64,000 nucleotides of DNA. Source: Persicaria tinctoria. Lineage: Eukaryota > Streptophyta > Magnoliopsida > Caryophyllales > Polygonaceae. The notes beneath the pieces are model-generated. The model was not told where the DNA came from. It searched no databases and was given only the letters and a program-made list of their open reading frames with translations. The translations under genes were made by a program, and so were the position numbers. The stretch is taken from contig JBANSL010000019.1 in the NCBI GenBank assembly GCA_037127255.1, forward strand, positions 13,043,001 to 13,107,000, in the 5' to 3' direction. Position 1 is the first letter of the stretch; each line of letters starts with the position of its first letter. Positions 1 through 11,055 of the stretch are shown in pieces.

Positions 1-506
1 AGGGGAAAATGCAATCATTGCATTGATGGGTGTTCCCCAAGCATATATATATATAAGCTTGATAGGAGGATCTCAAACACCCCAACATGCCCTGCAAAAA
101 GTGAGGCAGAGCAGGAGAGAGGCGGAAAGGACGGGTGCAAAGGCACACGTGGATCCGAGGAAACGATACAGTTGTCATCCTACCAATAGTACAGTTCTGG
201 CCTACCAACAGTGTTCAACTGTCTTTCCATTCCAGGAAAAGTGCAACAAACTTGTGAGTGGCAGTGGCAGCGATGGGTAAGTCATCTTGTATCTATCCTT
301 TGTAGTTGTTCCTTTTTCTTATAATAGAACTACCCCAAGGTGACGGTTTCACGAGATCAGTTGCAGAGAGTTCGTAATTTATACTCTCTCTTTTTTTATC
401 AATTGCATAACTTGCAAATTAAGATTACAAATTCAAGCGCTATTTTTGCTTCCTGCGAAATTATCACTTCTTGATGCATATACGATCATAAGAACTCATT
501 GAAAAT
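1..506. other. no gene recognised
   Basis: An 85-codon open frame (23-280) has no recognisable domain. The stretch carries a short (AT)n run near 45-55 and ends at the first tRNA-like unit. I see no splice structure or promoter that would support a gene. Confidence 0.4.
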
Positions 507-577
507 AGTCTATTAGCTCAATTGGTAGAGCGTTGTGTTTGCACACAAAGATGTGAGTTCGACTCTCACATAGGCTA
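507..577 (+). tRNA. tRNA-like unit (probable pseudo-tRNA)
   Basis: The acceptor arm AGTCTAT pairs with ATAGGCT (one T-G wobble). Next come TA, a D-stem GCTC/GAGC, an anticodon stem TTGTG/CACAA around a 6-nt loop, a T-stem GTGAG/CTCAC and T-loop TTCGACT, with discriminator A. A-box (TAGCTCAATTGG) and B-box (GAGTTCGACTC) motifs are present, so Pol III recognition is plausible. The 6-nt anticodon loop argues against a working tRNA. Confidence 0.55.
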
Positions 578-1139
578 ATACGGAGTATGTGTTCATGAAT
601 CTCTCTAAACTTATACAATTATGACCCTGGCAAAAAATATATATACTAATGGTAGGACAAATTTACGAACATGTTAGTGCAAATTCATAAATCTCTCTGA
701 ACTTATACGATTATGAACATGACAGGAAATATATACATTGGTGGTAGGACAAATATGTGAACATGGTAAGACAAACTCATAAATCTCTCCAGATTAGGTT
801 TTGTTCAATTTTCTTTCTCCACATGATGATCATGAACTTGTCAGTGATGACTGGGTACTTCTGAGTGTCAATATTCACTACTTAGATCTTGTCATTCAGT
901 ACAGCACTAACTTTATCCAGGATAGGGACCATAGCTTGAGATTCATCATCACACACGATATATCCATGTATAGCTTTTGCATCTGTGGTTCATATAACTT
1001 CAGTCTCTGCCTGTGGAGCATGCCTTCTCCTATTGCTTTTCTGAGATTCATGTGGAAGTAATTTTTTTTCGTAAAGTCAATTATGCATTTACATTTTTCC
1101 AACAGTATAAATATATCGTACCATCATGTGCATCTATCC

Positions 1140-1325
1140 TACCATTAGTGTCAAGTTATACAGGAATTACTGGGTTTCCATTATGATCCTACCAATATCG
1201 TTGTTTTCTCCTACCATTAGTTTTCATCAATCATACCATTCTGATCCTACCGATATCATTATGTTCTCCTACCATTAGTTTTCATCTATCCTACCATTTT
1301 TGTGCATCTATCATACCAATTTAAA
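1140..1325. repeat. degenerate ~22-bp tandem repeat
   Basis: About six imperfect units of 22 bp follow the pattern 'CCTACCATTAGTTTTCATC', including 'CCTACCAATATCG' and 'CCTACCGATATCATTATG' variants. The same CCTACCATTAG motif recurs in the element's arms. Confidence 0.55.
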
Positions 1326-1913
1326 TAGCTTTCAAGGAAAATCAAGCTAGAAACCGTAGCAAATTATGCTCCACATTTTTCAGAAAAACAACCAAGGGTA
1401 GAGGGTTTCCAGTCTACAACAGAAGATGAAGGAAACCTAAGTAACATTATATCCAAGGGTAGAGGCTCTAATTCGGTCGTTCTAGCATTGGATTAAATTG
1501 GATTCATGAATTTTGATTGTTAATTGAGATTGAGATTAGGGTCAATTCACACCTCAATGATTACTAGTCTGGGGTTTGTGGATTGGTCAATATTAATTAT
1601 ATTTCTTTCCCAATAGTACAAATATATCTTACCATTTGTGTACATATATTTTACCATTAGTGTCAAGTTATACAGTTAGGAATTTCGGTGATTACATGTT
1701 TATCATACCAATATCGTATATTTATCCTACCATATTCACAAATTTGTCCCACCATTAGTGTATATATTTTCTACTAGTTTATAATTTTATAAGTTCAGAG
1801 ATATTTATAAATTTGTCCTACTAGATTCACAAATTTGTCCTGCCACTAGTGTATATATTTCCTACCATGTTCAATCGTATAAGTCTAGAGAGATATGAAC
1901 ACATACTCCGCAT

Positions 1914-1984
1914 TAGCCTATATGAGAGGCGAACTCACATCTTTGTGTGCATACACAATGCTCTACCAATTGAGCTAATAGGCT
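1914..1984 (-). tRNA. tRNA-like unit, right terminus of element 1
   Basis: Read on minus, the acceptor AGCCTAT pairs fully with ATAGGCT. The D-stem is GCTC/GAGC, the anticodon stem TTGTG/CACAA has a 6-nt loop, and the T-arm is GTGAG..CTCAT with loop TTCGCCT (one decayed pair). It forms the mirror-image terminus to 507-577. Confidence 0.5.
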
Positions 1985-2087
1985 ATTTACAAATACATTA
2001 GGCTATATATATAGCCGAGGGTTGTTATAACAGCATCACACCCCTTATTTCCGTCTATTGAACGACTTATGAAATAATTTTCATCCA

Positions 2088-2297
2088 TGGGGTTAAATTG
2101 AATACTAGTCATTGCACCACCACAACAAACAAATAGTGTCTAAAGGATGGCAGCATTACAAGAGAGCCTTGAAAAAGCATTTTAAGGATTATATGGGTTA
2201 AATTGAATACTAGTCATTGCACCACCACAACAAACAAATAGTGTCTAAAGGATGGCAGCATTACAAGAGAGCCTTGAAAAAGCATTTTAAGGATTAT
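2088..2297. repeat. 105-bp tandem duplication
   Basis: Two near-identical copies, about 2088-2192 and 2193-2297, start 'GGGTTAAATTGAATACTAG' and end 'GCATTTTAAGGATTATAT'. Downstream (2320-2385) the short palindromic phrase AATGCTTGAAAAAGCATT appears twice. Confidence 0.75.
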
Positions 2298-2299
2298 AT

Positions 2300-3605
2300 T
2301 CAATCATTCTGATTTACAGTAATAAATGCTTGAAAAAGCATTCAAGCATTACAAGTGAAATAGAAGGTATAAATGCTTGAAAAAGCATTCAATCATTCTG
2401 ATTTACAGTAATAAAATAGAAGGTATAAGCTAGATTGGTATAAGATTAAATATGCAGTGCATTTCAACATGTTTGAGAATGTTCGATTCCAGAAACTAAG
2501 TGCTTATCACACTGCAGGAAAAAAAAAATCTGAAACTAAAAATTAAAAACAATGTTGATCCAATCAAGTGAAAAAATTAGGAAAAATCACCCCAAACAAA
2601 TGTTCAAAATTAACAGGAATAGATTTGTAAATATTCACTATAAAAATTAGGATAAAGAATCAAGACAAACTACTGCAAAAAGTTGAACCAGAAGACAGAT
2701 GAAATTCAGAATCACCAAAGGCACAGTCAAGCAAACTGAATAATCATCAGAAATTCAAAACCCTATACGAAATCGATTGGTTTCCTGATAAGCAAACGAA
2801 ATCCAGTAATGAACGAACCAGGAGAAGACTAATTAACAAAAAATCAGTTCCAAATCGACAGAGCTATTGACAGTGTATCAGTGTATGCAGAAGACTAATT
2901 TGCTCCCAAATCTATCCCAAATTCAACTAATTAACAAAAATCACTTCCAAATTCAACTAATTTGCTCCAAATCGGTCTCAAATTCAACTAATCATTCTCA
3001 AATACAATGTATGCAAAATGTATTCAATATAAAAAGAAGTCTGACAAACCTTGTAGGTGCCGAAGTTGAACTGCAGAGGCGGCCAGAGAAGATCAGGGGA
3101 GGCCAGAGAAGATCAGGGGAGGCCGGAGAAGAAGCAAGAGAGCCGGAGAAGACCTAACCTGACCAGAAACTGAGTTCGCCGCGCCGGAGAAGAAGCAAGG
3201 CTAGAGAAGAAGCAAGGCCGCGCCGGAGAAGAAATAAGGTGGCCACCGATCGGAGAAGAAGCCAGTGAGACCTTGCGCGGCGAGATACAGTCCCCCAAAA
3301 TCTCTCCTACTCTCCCACCGCCACGGATGAACGCTCTTCCAAAGGGGAATGAGATTGAACCTCCCTCGACCTGTTAGAGCCGGTCACGAACAGTTCAAAA
3401 AAAAACCGTTGTTATATTTGCTTGGAGGTAGAGATGTTATTTTGGGCCATATTTTTAGCTAGTGGTATATTTGTGCAATTAGGCCCAAAAATTGGTCTAG
3501 TTACTACCCTTTTCTCTAAAAAATATTTACCAAAAGCATATCAATGGTTTAAACGTTTTCCTATAGAACGTGCTTTTAAACGTTTTTCTAAATTTTCCCG
3601 AAAAA
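2300..3605. other. AT-rich intergenic DNA, no gene recognised
   Basis: I see no gene. Positions 3067-3240 hold short GA/GC-rich direct repeats around 'GGCCAGAGAAGATCAGGGGA' and 'GCCGGAGAAGAAGCAAG'. These produce open frames on both strands with low-complexity products. A 62-codon frame at 3422-3610 runs into the target site of the L1 insertion and shows no known motif. Confidence 0.4.
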
Positions 3606-4776
3606 ATTAAACGTTTTTCTTTTTTTCTTTTTTTTTTGACACAAGATAAGAATTAGGTCGGTTCGGCCGCAGCAGAGGCCCTTCCTAGCGCATCCTTCCG
3701 GACGAGAACTAGTAGTTCTAGATCATCCTCACAGCTAACGTCGACATGGGATACATGGGCACTACGAGCAAGGTAGTCAGCCACAGCATTCGATTCTCTG
3801 AAAATATGACGAATAGCAAGCCTTGCAGTAAGAATTTTAGCAATTATTTTATAGACAGTGGAGCACAGACTAATTGGTCGAAACTGATTAATGCCTTTCG
3901 GATCATCAACTTTCGGAATCAAGCTGATAAACGTATGGTTTAATTGTTTTAGGAGTTTCCCAGATCTGAAGAAGCTCTTAACAGCTTTTGTGACTGATGG
4001 TCCAACTATACTCCAATATTTCTGGTAGAAGCCAACATGCATACTATCCGGTCCAGGTGCCTTATCGGACTGAATTGAGAAAGCAGCCACCCTGATCTCA
4101 GAGTTTGTTACAAGCGCTGAGAGCCTTAAATTGTCTGAGTCAGAAACAAATTTTCTTAAGAAATTGAGATTTCCAATAATATCCAGTGAAGGGTCCAAAG
4201 TGGAAGAGAATCGTCTTTTATATTCACTCTCGAATTCCGTTCTTATAAGAAGAGGATCGGTTGTATGGATACCGTTAGGTAGAATAATAGATTTTACAAT
4301 TTTGCAATTGCGTTTAATAGAAGCAACACAATGGAAGTACCCAGAATTTGTGTATGTGAGCTTGACATGTTTTGCTTTCGCACGCTGCCGCCAATAGATT
4401 CGCTGGAGGTCTAGTAAACGTTCTCTTTTGTTTAATAAGCGCTTTTGGAGAGAGCAATTCCTTTCCGAGAATGAGTTCAGTAGAGCTGACTGTACTACTA
4501 GGAGATCTTGTTCAACTTTCTGTAACTGTGAGCGAACATTCCCAAATGTCCGCTTGTGCCACTTCTTTGCTAAAGTCTTTAGCAATTTCGTCTTATTGAC
4601 CATTCGATACATTAAAGACCCTGGAAGGTCAAGGCGCCAAGCTTGACGGACAACAGATTCGAAAGCTCTACTAGGGGATTGGAAATGCCCTTGGACAATA
4701 GAGATGCTACAAGCTGATATTCTGTCTGATATCTCGTCCTTTACTTATGTTGCTATTCGCCATTAAACGTTTTTCT
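3606..4776 (-). mobile_element. truncated L1-type LINE insertion with 15-bp target duplication
   Basis: The direct repeat ATTAAACGTTTTTCT occurs at 3606-3620 and 4762-4776 and flanks the insert 3621-4761. On minus, the insert ends in an A-rich tail (the T-rich run 3621-3638 on plus). Poly(A) tail, long target duplication and 5' truncation are the signature of target-primed reverse transcription. The perfect duplication suggests a fairly recent event. Confidence 0.9.
3653..4765 (-). pseudogene. L1 reverse transcriptase fragment fused to RNase H-like tail
   Basis: An open frame of over 319 codons reads like a plant L1 ORF2. It has a linker helix region, then reverse transcriptase motifs 'SDKAPGPDSMHVGFYQKYW', 'LNHTFISLIPK' and 'INQFRPISLCSTVYKIIAK'. 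Just after 'ILTARLA' it jumps to 'HIFRESNAVADYLA', which matches the end of the RNase H domain found at the C-terminus of plant L1 proteins. The RT palm with its catalytic YxDD, the thumb and most of RNase H are therefore missing in one internal deletion that kept the frame. The 5' part (endonuclease) is absent through truncation. The frame extends upstream of its first Met to about 4765. Non-functional. Confidence 0.85.
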
Positions 4777-5607
4777 AAATGAATACATGGACAGATTTCA
4801 TAAAATATTTTATAAAATGTTTATAATTAATATAAACTAATGGAGATTCCGTCCCGTGCACGGAGATAATACAATATTATTATAAATAATTTCGACAGAT
4901 TCCAATAAATTAAATTATTTTAATAAATAAAATTATTAAAAATTATTCCAAAAAATAATTTAGATTACATAATATTTTAATAAATTATTTTGGACTCAGA
5001 AAATAATATAGATATAAATAAAGGAGAGAATGACCGTGGATATATATACAAAAAAAAAATTCACTTTGCATAAATGACTCCCCCCATATAAAATAGGGTA
5101 AATGTCAAAAAATGATATTTTTTTTTTGGCAAAACTAACGGGTCAATGTGTGACCATGTATTGGGGGTTAATTAATTTGGACGGGCTTTTAAAAATTTGG
5201 AGATCCTTGGTTCAGCAGCTAGTGTGTTATCTCGGTAATGGTCTTCGGCGTCATCGAGGGGAAGAAGAAGATGGACGTCGGCGGGAGTGTGAACCTGCTC
5301 CCTCGTCTGCGACTTCAGCCCAGGAGAGAGGAAAGGGCGTCGGCTCTAGCTAGCGACCACAAGGTCGGCCTCCGATGGTGGTAACGAACGCAACTCCTCC
5401 TCCGTTGCTCGGATCGATAAAAGAAGGAGAGAGAGAGAGAGAGAGAGAAGAGCGGCGAAGGAGGAGGAGAGAAGCGGAGGAGGCGACGAATTCCGTCGAG
5501 CAATTAATCTAGAAACTGAGAAGCGTAGGCGGATGCGGCGACTGAGAAGAGGATCGGGGAGAGCTTATAAAAGCAGACAAGGCAGAGACACAGATGGCTA
5601 AAAAAAT
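4777..5607. other. intergenic; CCCGTGCACGG repeat remnant and (GA)n tract
   Basis: Around 4838-4870 is the phrase 'CCGTCCCGTGCACGGAGAT', which resembles the start of the AT-rich repeat at 24436. Positions 5419-5447 hold a (GA)n microsatellite. Short frames near 5220-5500 look like low-complexity shadows of GA-rich DNA. No gene recognised. Confidence 0.4.
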
Positions 5608-7055
5608 TCCAAAAAGATGAAGGGGGAGGGAATTTGGAAGATGGTGACCATTGAAGATGGAGGTGGAAGGACAAATAACCCAAACTTACAGTTGCTAGCC
5701 ACTCAAAAAGAAATACGAGACAACATCTGAATATTTCGTGCCAGACGAAAGAAAATGTGTGCCAACTTCAGACATTATATAGTAACGAACATGGATAAGT
5801 ATACTTGTGGTATTCGATTTACAGTCATGGCTACTCCCCATCATCTTCATATCCCCGATCTAATTTTATCCCATACATGCGTCCCTAGCTTCCCCACGAT
5901 CATGCTTCTCATCGCCCCAAACTGGAGGGGCTCCTTTCGCCCTTCAAACACCCAACTCCCACGTCCACGGCTGTAAATCAATTGGGGATATAAAGAGGAT
6001 GGGGAGTAACCATGGTTGTAAATCGAATACCACAAACATACTTACTCATGTTCGTTACTATATAATGTCTAAAGTTCAGGCCCGTCCATTGAGCTATCCA
6101 AAGAGCCCAACGGAACAGGGCCCCCAAATTGTCTAGGACCCCAATAAAAATTTATTAGTAGTTATATAATTTGTTGTTTTAAGAAACAAAATGGTTACCT
6201 TGTCTCAATGGCAACTGGCAAGCGGTCTAAGCCTATCAATGCAACTGGTCATGGTTCGAATCTCAAGTGGGAAATTTTTTTTTAATCTTGTAAACCTTTT
6301 GTATATGGAGAAGTGGAAATCTACATTGGGCTAATGGTGCCTTCTCATTAACTATTTTTAATTACTTTTGGTCCTTTTTATTAACTAATTTTATAACTAT
6401 TTTTATTATATACATCCTTATAATTGATAAACTACATTATTTTTGGGGCCTTCTTCTCAACTATTTATAATTATTTTTTGGATCTTCTTACTAACTATTT
6501 TTATTTATTAATTTCACACAACTTCTTTTTATATTGATACAAACATAAAGAGTAAAAATGGCTAAAATCTAATAGAAGGTAGTCCTATATTAAATTTATT
6601 TTGGTCCTTTTTTATTTTTCAAAATAAATTTATTTTATATTTTACTACATGTTTGTGATTTATATATGAGTAAATCTTAATAAATACTACATCTAGTAAA
6701 ATAGTTATATTTGACTTTTTCATAGGGTTTGAAAAATAAAAACTCTATAAAATGTTGAGTTTAATAATTTCATATGTTTATTTTATAGTAGTAGTTTTTA
6801 TTCTTATTAAAAACTATATAAAAAATTAAATATTTAAATATAGAGGTAGTATTGAACATGGCCCCAAAAATACATTGGATGGCCCTGCTAAAGTTGGCAC
6901 GTGTTTCCCTTTGTCTGACACGAAACATTCAGTTGTTGTCCCATATTTCTTTTTTATTGACTAGCAACTGTAAGTCTAGGTTGTCTGTCCTTCCAACTTC
7001 ACCTTCAATGGTCGTCCTTCCACCTCCCTCTTCCTTATTTTTGTGCGGGAATCCA
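5608..7055. mobile_element. foldback (long inverted repeat) element, split by a hAT
   Basis: The left arm (about 5625-5865) is mirrored by two right segments, 5972-6076 and 6888-7040. Examples: 'CAGACATTATATAGTAACGA' at 5769 against 'ACTATATAATGTCTAAAGTT', and 'GTTGCTAGCCACTC' at 5693 against 'GACTAGCAACTGTAAG' near 6960. The right arm is interrupted exactly by the hAT insertion at 6077-6887. The loop (5866-5971) is only about 105 bp. No transposase was seen and the superfamily is unresolved. Confidence 0.75.
6077..6887. mobile_element. non-autonomous hAT element, 8-bp TSD
   Basis: The target duplication CTAAAGTT sits at 6069-6076 and 6888-6895. The left end starts CAGGCCCGTCCATTGA; the right end in reverse starts CAGGGCCATCCAATGTA, so these are imperfect inverted ends of the hAT CAGGG type. 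The interior is AT-rich with no transposase. A B-box-like phrase (GGTTCGAATCTC) lies near 6253. Confidence 0.85.
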
Positions 7056-8676
7056 ACTATATGCAATGAGAGACGCAATGTCTGCCATGGGAATCTTCGT
7101 GACTGTCGACCTAGAATAGCCCTAGATTGCTTTGCTTTGTCTTGTGGGTTTCAACAGCCATGACCTTTATAATTCTTCCTAGATTTGGCGGGAAATTTAT
7201 TTTGAATTGGAGGGAATAAATTCTCATCATGAGTTGCATTAATTGGAGCATTAAATATGCCTACAAGTACACACACTCTCTCTCTCATGTAAAACCGGCA
7301 ACCCCTCCTCCAAGTCAAAAAATTTTTGGAACAAATATACCATAATTCATTTTCACATGACCATAGCCATTTTTGCAAATTGTAAATTTTGTTGGTATAA
7401 TCATGCAAATTTTTCTAAATAAAATAACAATTACTAAATAATTAATTTCGATATAAATAATTTTTTTCACCAAAAAATAATCTAGATATAAATAAAATGG
7501 AACTTATCAAATACTACATATTTATCTATTAATATTTTTGGTAACTATGGCTATGCAATATTTTTTATTTATATTTTTTTCAATTAACTAATATATATAT
7601 ATATTGTGGCCTATATAACCTTTTATAAACTATAACAAAATATTATTTTATTAAATTTTTTTCCTAGAATTAACCATAATGCAACACATAGGACAATATG
7701 TATTGGTTTTAGTATATGTATATAGATAGAAGATTTCTAATGTGGTGATGTAATATCGTACGACATGTATAGTCTTTTAATTTTTTTATAAAGGAAAATA
7801 TTCGAGAAACTAAGACAATATATTTTTTTTCGATAGATTAACCATCACCAAGAAAAAAAAAACAAAAATCAAACGAGGAAACACAACTCAAAACTCAGCA
7901 AAACACGTACAATAAAATCATCGATTCGCGTGAGAGTCAAGGAAAATACATGGAAGACTGTGAATGCCAAGCAAGCAGGAGAATGCAAGGACTCATTAGA
8001 CATCTCAAAGCCGGGGCGACGGATAACAGTAACCTGCCATCGGAAAGGTCAACGACTCTTGAGAAAGTGCGGATCGATCAGCGACATTCCCCTACCTTAA
8101 ATGAGGGATCTTCGAAAACCATGAACACTTCTATACGATCCACTCGATTAAACAAAGCACTCGATATTGCAACCTCATCCAAAACTAAACCAAATCATAC
8201 CGAGGCACGACATCCACCACACTAGAGGACATATCAAATCATTAACAAAAACATGAAGCAGAGGGCAACCATTTAATTGGTATGCAGTTTTTCTTAATAA
8301 CTTAGATGGTGCGAAGCGCAATTTGAACTAATCAAGAAAAAGTGGATGTTTATTTAATTGAAGGAAGTTCGAATGAAATTCCACAAAAACACAAGGTCGG
8401 ATTTATGTTTGCACTTGCTGCCTCTACCATCGCCTCTCGCTCCCCCTTCTTGCCTCCGACGACACCAGAACTGCCCTTAATGATGACCTCGACAACTTCC
8501 GATGAAACCAAATCGCTAACCCCGGATTCGTGCATCTTGAGGTCAGATTCAGGCGAATCCGAGTCGCCACCGGCGCATGGAGCTTCCTGCTGTGGTGACA
8601 GAGAAGGCAAATCCCGATTGCAATAGAGATGATTGTAGGTAGCATCTTGAGAAGATTTATGTTTTCAGTTTCGGTA
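7056..8676. other. AT-rich DNA without recognisable gene
   Basis: A minus frame at 8350-8610 lies in slightly GC-richer DNA and ends at '...NPTLCFCGISFELPSIK'. I do not recognise it, and it has no clear splice context. A phrase at 8625-8665 (GAGATGATTG..AGCATCTTGAG) is repeated in direct orientation just after the outer element at 12107-12140. The rest is AT-rich with no structure I can name. Confidence 0.35.
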
Positions 8677-9159
8677 AAATTATTCAGGATCCGTTTGGCA
8701 ATGCAAGTAGCTTTTCAGAGCTTTTGATTTTAATATTTTATAGTTTTAAGAAGTTATTTGGCTAAATGTCCACTTTTGTATACTAGTTTTGCTAAATGTC
8801 CAACTAAACTACCTTTTTGTTAAATGTCCAATTTTTTTTTGAAAACCCCGTTTTGCCCCTGCTTTATCTAATCAAAACCCCCTTTCTCTGTATATCAGTA
8901 GGTCCTCGGTTTTTCGGTGAAATAAAGAACGAGAGAATTGAGAAGCAGAGATCTCAGTAGATCCATGGAGGATGCCTCGAATCGAAGTTGAAACGGCATC
9001 GCAGATCTCTGTAGGTCTCGAATAGAAATCGACGCCTCGAATCGAAATCGACGCCTCGAAGTTCAAACGGCAGACCATGGAGGATGCCTCGAATCGAAAT
9101 CCAACTTCGAAACCTAGAGAAGCAACTGGAAGGGAAATTGATGCCTCATGAGCCTTACG

Positions 9160-9275
9160 ATCGCCGGAGCGATCGATTACAGGTCTTGATTCCACCGCCG
9201 GAGCGATCGACAATGGCAACGAACTCGATTTCAGGCCTTGATTCCACCGCCGGAGCGATCGATTACAGGCCTTGA
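9160..9275 (+). repeat. short tandem repeat 'GATTCCACCGCCGGAGCGATCGA'-type
   Basis: About three imperfect copies of a phrase containing CGCCGGAGCGATCGA occur at 9168, 9193 and 9248. They lie in the GC-rich interior of the MULE and explain the short open frame there. Confidence 0.5.
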
Positions 9276-9327
9276 TTACAGGTAGGTGAAACTCGATTTC
9301 AGTCTCAATTTCTTTGAATTCGGAGTT

Positions 9328-9461
9328 CGTGTTCTACGCGCCGCCACCGCTGGTCGGCGTTGGAAGCGGCAAGGAGGAGGACGAGCCGAGTGAAGGCCGC
9401 CATTGGTGGTTCGGCCAGGGCAGATGACGTTGTCGATGATTACTACGCCGTTTTGGGCCTG
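9328..9461 (+). pseudogene. captured exon fragment of a chloroplast J-domain protein
   Basis: In one frame the DNA reads an Arg/Ser-rich, transit-peptide-like stretch, then 'RADDVVDDYYAVLGL', followed directly by the splice donor GTAAG at 9462. 'DDYYAVLGL' is the start of helix I of the J domain, and the Arg-rich leader fits plastid J proteins of the DJC76/77 type. The HPD motif and the rest of the domain are absent, and no in-frame ATG is attached. I infer an exon piece picked up by the surrounding MULE. The family (J domain) is more certain than the subfamily. Confidence 0.5.
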
Positions 9462-9814
9462 GTAAGATCCCTCTTGTTCTGCTTTTACGGCTGATCGATA
9501 GTGCAGCTGTCCATAAACCTTAATTATGATCTTCTGCAATAGTGGCTAATCGCTATACTTGTATAAATTGAATTGGTAATACAGTATATTTTTGGGGGGA
9601 GATTTCTGTGTTCGAGCTTGTAAAGATGTAATAGTATAGAGATCTTAGTTTTAGTATAATATATAATAAATTACATTAAATCTTAATAAAATGTATTTAT
9701 TATTATAGTATATGTGTCACCATTTATAAAATGTAAAAACAAAACTGTCACAAAAAAAAATAATGTTGTCATCACATGTGTCATATGATCACCAACAGTG
9801 TGATCGCTGATAAG

Positions 9815-10572
9815 AGTGATGACAGTGATAAGGGTGGTGATAGTGCCCATTGATAAGGGTGGTAACAACAAGAAGGGTAGTGACAATGCCCTGATAAGGG
9901 TGGTGACAACGATAGGGGGTGGGGGTGACAGCGATACGAGTGGTGACAGCGATATGGGTGGTGGTGACAGTGATATGGGTGGTGGTGAGAACAATAGGAG
10001 TGGTGGTGACAGCGATAGGAGTGGTGACAACGATAGGTCGGTGACAGCGATAGAGGTGGTGACAACAATAAGGGTGGTGACAACAATAAGGGTGGTGGTG
10101 ACATCAATAAGGGTGGTGGTGATAGCGATATGGGTGGTGGCAACAGTGATAGGGGTGGTGACAACGATAGGGCGATGACAACGATAGAGGTGGTGACAGC
10201 GATAAGGGTGGTGACAGCGATAGGGGTGATGACATCGATAATAAGAGTGGTGACAGCAACAGGGGTGGTGGTGACAGCGATAATATATTGTGATGACAAC
10301 GATAGGGGTGATGACATCGATAATAAGAGTGGTGATAGGGATAGGAGTGGTGGTGACAGCGATAGGAGTGGGTGGTGACAACGATAGAGGTGGCGACAAC
10401 AATATGGGTGGCGGTGACAGTGATAGAGGTGGTGGTGACAGTGATAGAGGTGGTGGTGACAACGATAGGAGCGGTGACAACGATAGGGCGGTGACAGCGA
10501 TAGAGGTGGTGACCGCAATAAGGGTGGTGACAACGATATGAGTTGTGGTGACATCGATAGGGCGGTGACACT
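9815..10572. repeat. ~15-18 bp minisatellite (GGTGGTGACAACGATAGG)n
   Basis: About 40 imperfect units of 15-18 bp, type GGTGACAACGATAGGGGT, run unbroken. Most units are multiples of 3 bp, so every frame stays open and gives repetitive 'GDSDRGG' or 'LSPPPLS' products on the two strands. These are not genes. The array is flanked by related 'TGTCACCA' phrases at 9715 and 10660. Confidence 0.85.
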
Positions 10573-11055
10573 AATCTCGTAAAAAAAAAACTTTTGTCAC
10601 CCAAAAATTTGTTTATCATCGTACATGTGTCACCAAAGTTATGTCACCAAAGTCATTGACTGGTGTCACCACTTATAAAGGTGGTGACACTAATTTCGTA
10701 AAAAAAAATAACTAAAAAAAAACTGTCACCAATTTTTTTTTTATCATCAAAGTTGTGTCACCAATTCATTGACTTTGACCGGTCAATGGTAATGGGAAGG
10801 AAGGAAGGGAATGGGAATGAAGGGCAAAAATGTAATATAAAGACATTTTGCAAAAGGGGAAATAAAAATGGACATTTTGCAAAATGCCTTATAGAAAATG
10901 GACACTTAGCTAAATGACCCTAGTTTTAAATAGGTTAAATATAAGATTTTATTTTAATTAGTTTTTAAAATTGGATTTTCAACTTCTACTCATCCCATGT
11001 TTTTCGTAATTCTATTAATTTCTTTCTATCTCATCAGCTAGTTTGTATCCGCTAC

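Larger units (their letters stand above)
507..1984. mobile_element. TIR element 1 with tRNA-like termini
   Basis: Both ends are tRNA-like units facing inward: plus at 507-577, minus at 1914-1984. The inverted repeat runs on inward for about 100-130 bp. The left arm (about 578-700, with 'GGAGTATGTGTTCATGAATC' and 'GGTAGGACAAATTTACGAAC') is mirrored on the right (about 1790-1913, with 'AAATTTGTCCTGCCACTAGT'). Between the arms lies AT-rich DNA with about 22-bp degenerate units built on 'CCTACCATTAG'. There is no transposase frame and no clear target duplication. The symmetric arms support a non-autonomous DNA element; the class is unknown. Confidence 0.6.
8750..10920. mobile_element. Pack-MULE-like element, 9-bp TSD
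   Basis: The perfect 9-bp repeat TAGTTTTAA flanks it (8741-8749 and 10921-10929), as expected for Mutator-like transposition. The right end read inward is GGGTCATTTAGCTAAGTGTCC; the left end is the related 'TTATTTGGCTAAATGTCC'. Inside are a GC-rich block (8880-9540) with a recognisable gene fragment and a long minisatellite (about 9815-10570). No MURA transposase is present, so it is non-autonomous. Confidence 0.85.

Noticed and set aside
507..577. Functional tRNA gene
   Set aside because: The anticodon loop is 6 nt, and the unit is one of many mirrored copies at element ends, so a translation role is unlikely.
3422..3610. Short basic ORF with a hydrophobic start (62 codons)
   Set aside because: AT-rich, no homology recognised, ends at the L1 target site; probably chance.
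9683..10619. Large overlapping open frames on both strands (up to 265 codons) rich in Ser-Pro-Pro or Gly-Asp
   Set aside because: They come from the GGTGACAACGATAGG minisatellite, whose units are mostly multiples of 3 bp; no start context or conserved domain.
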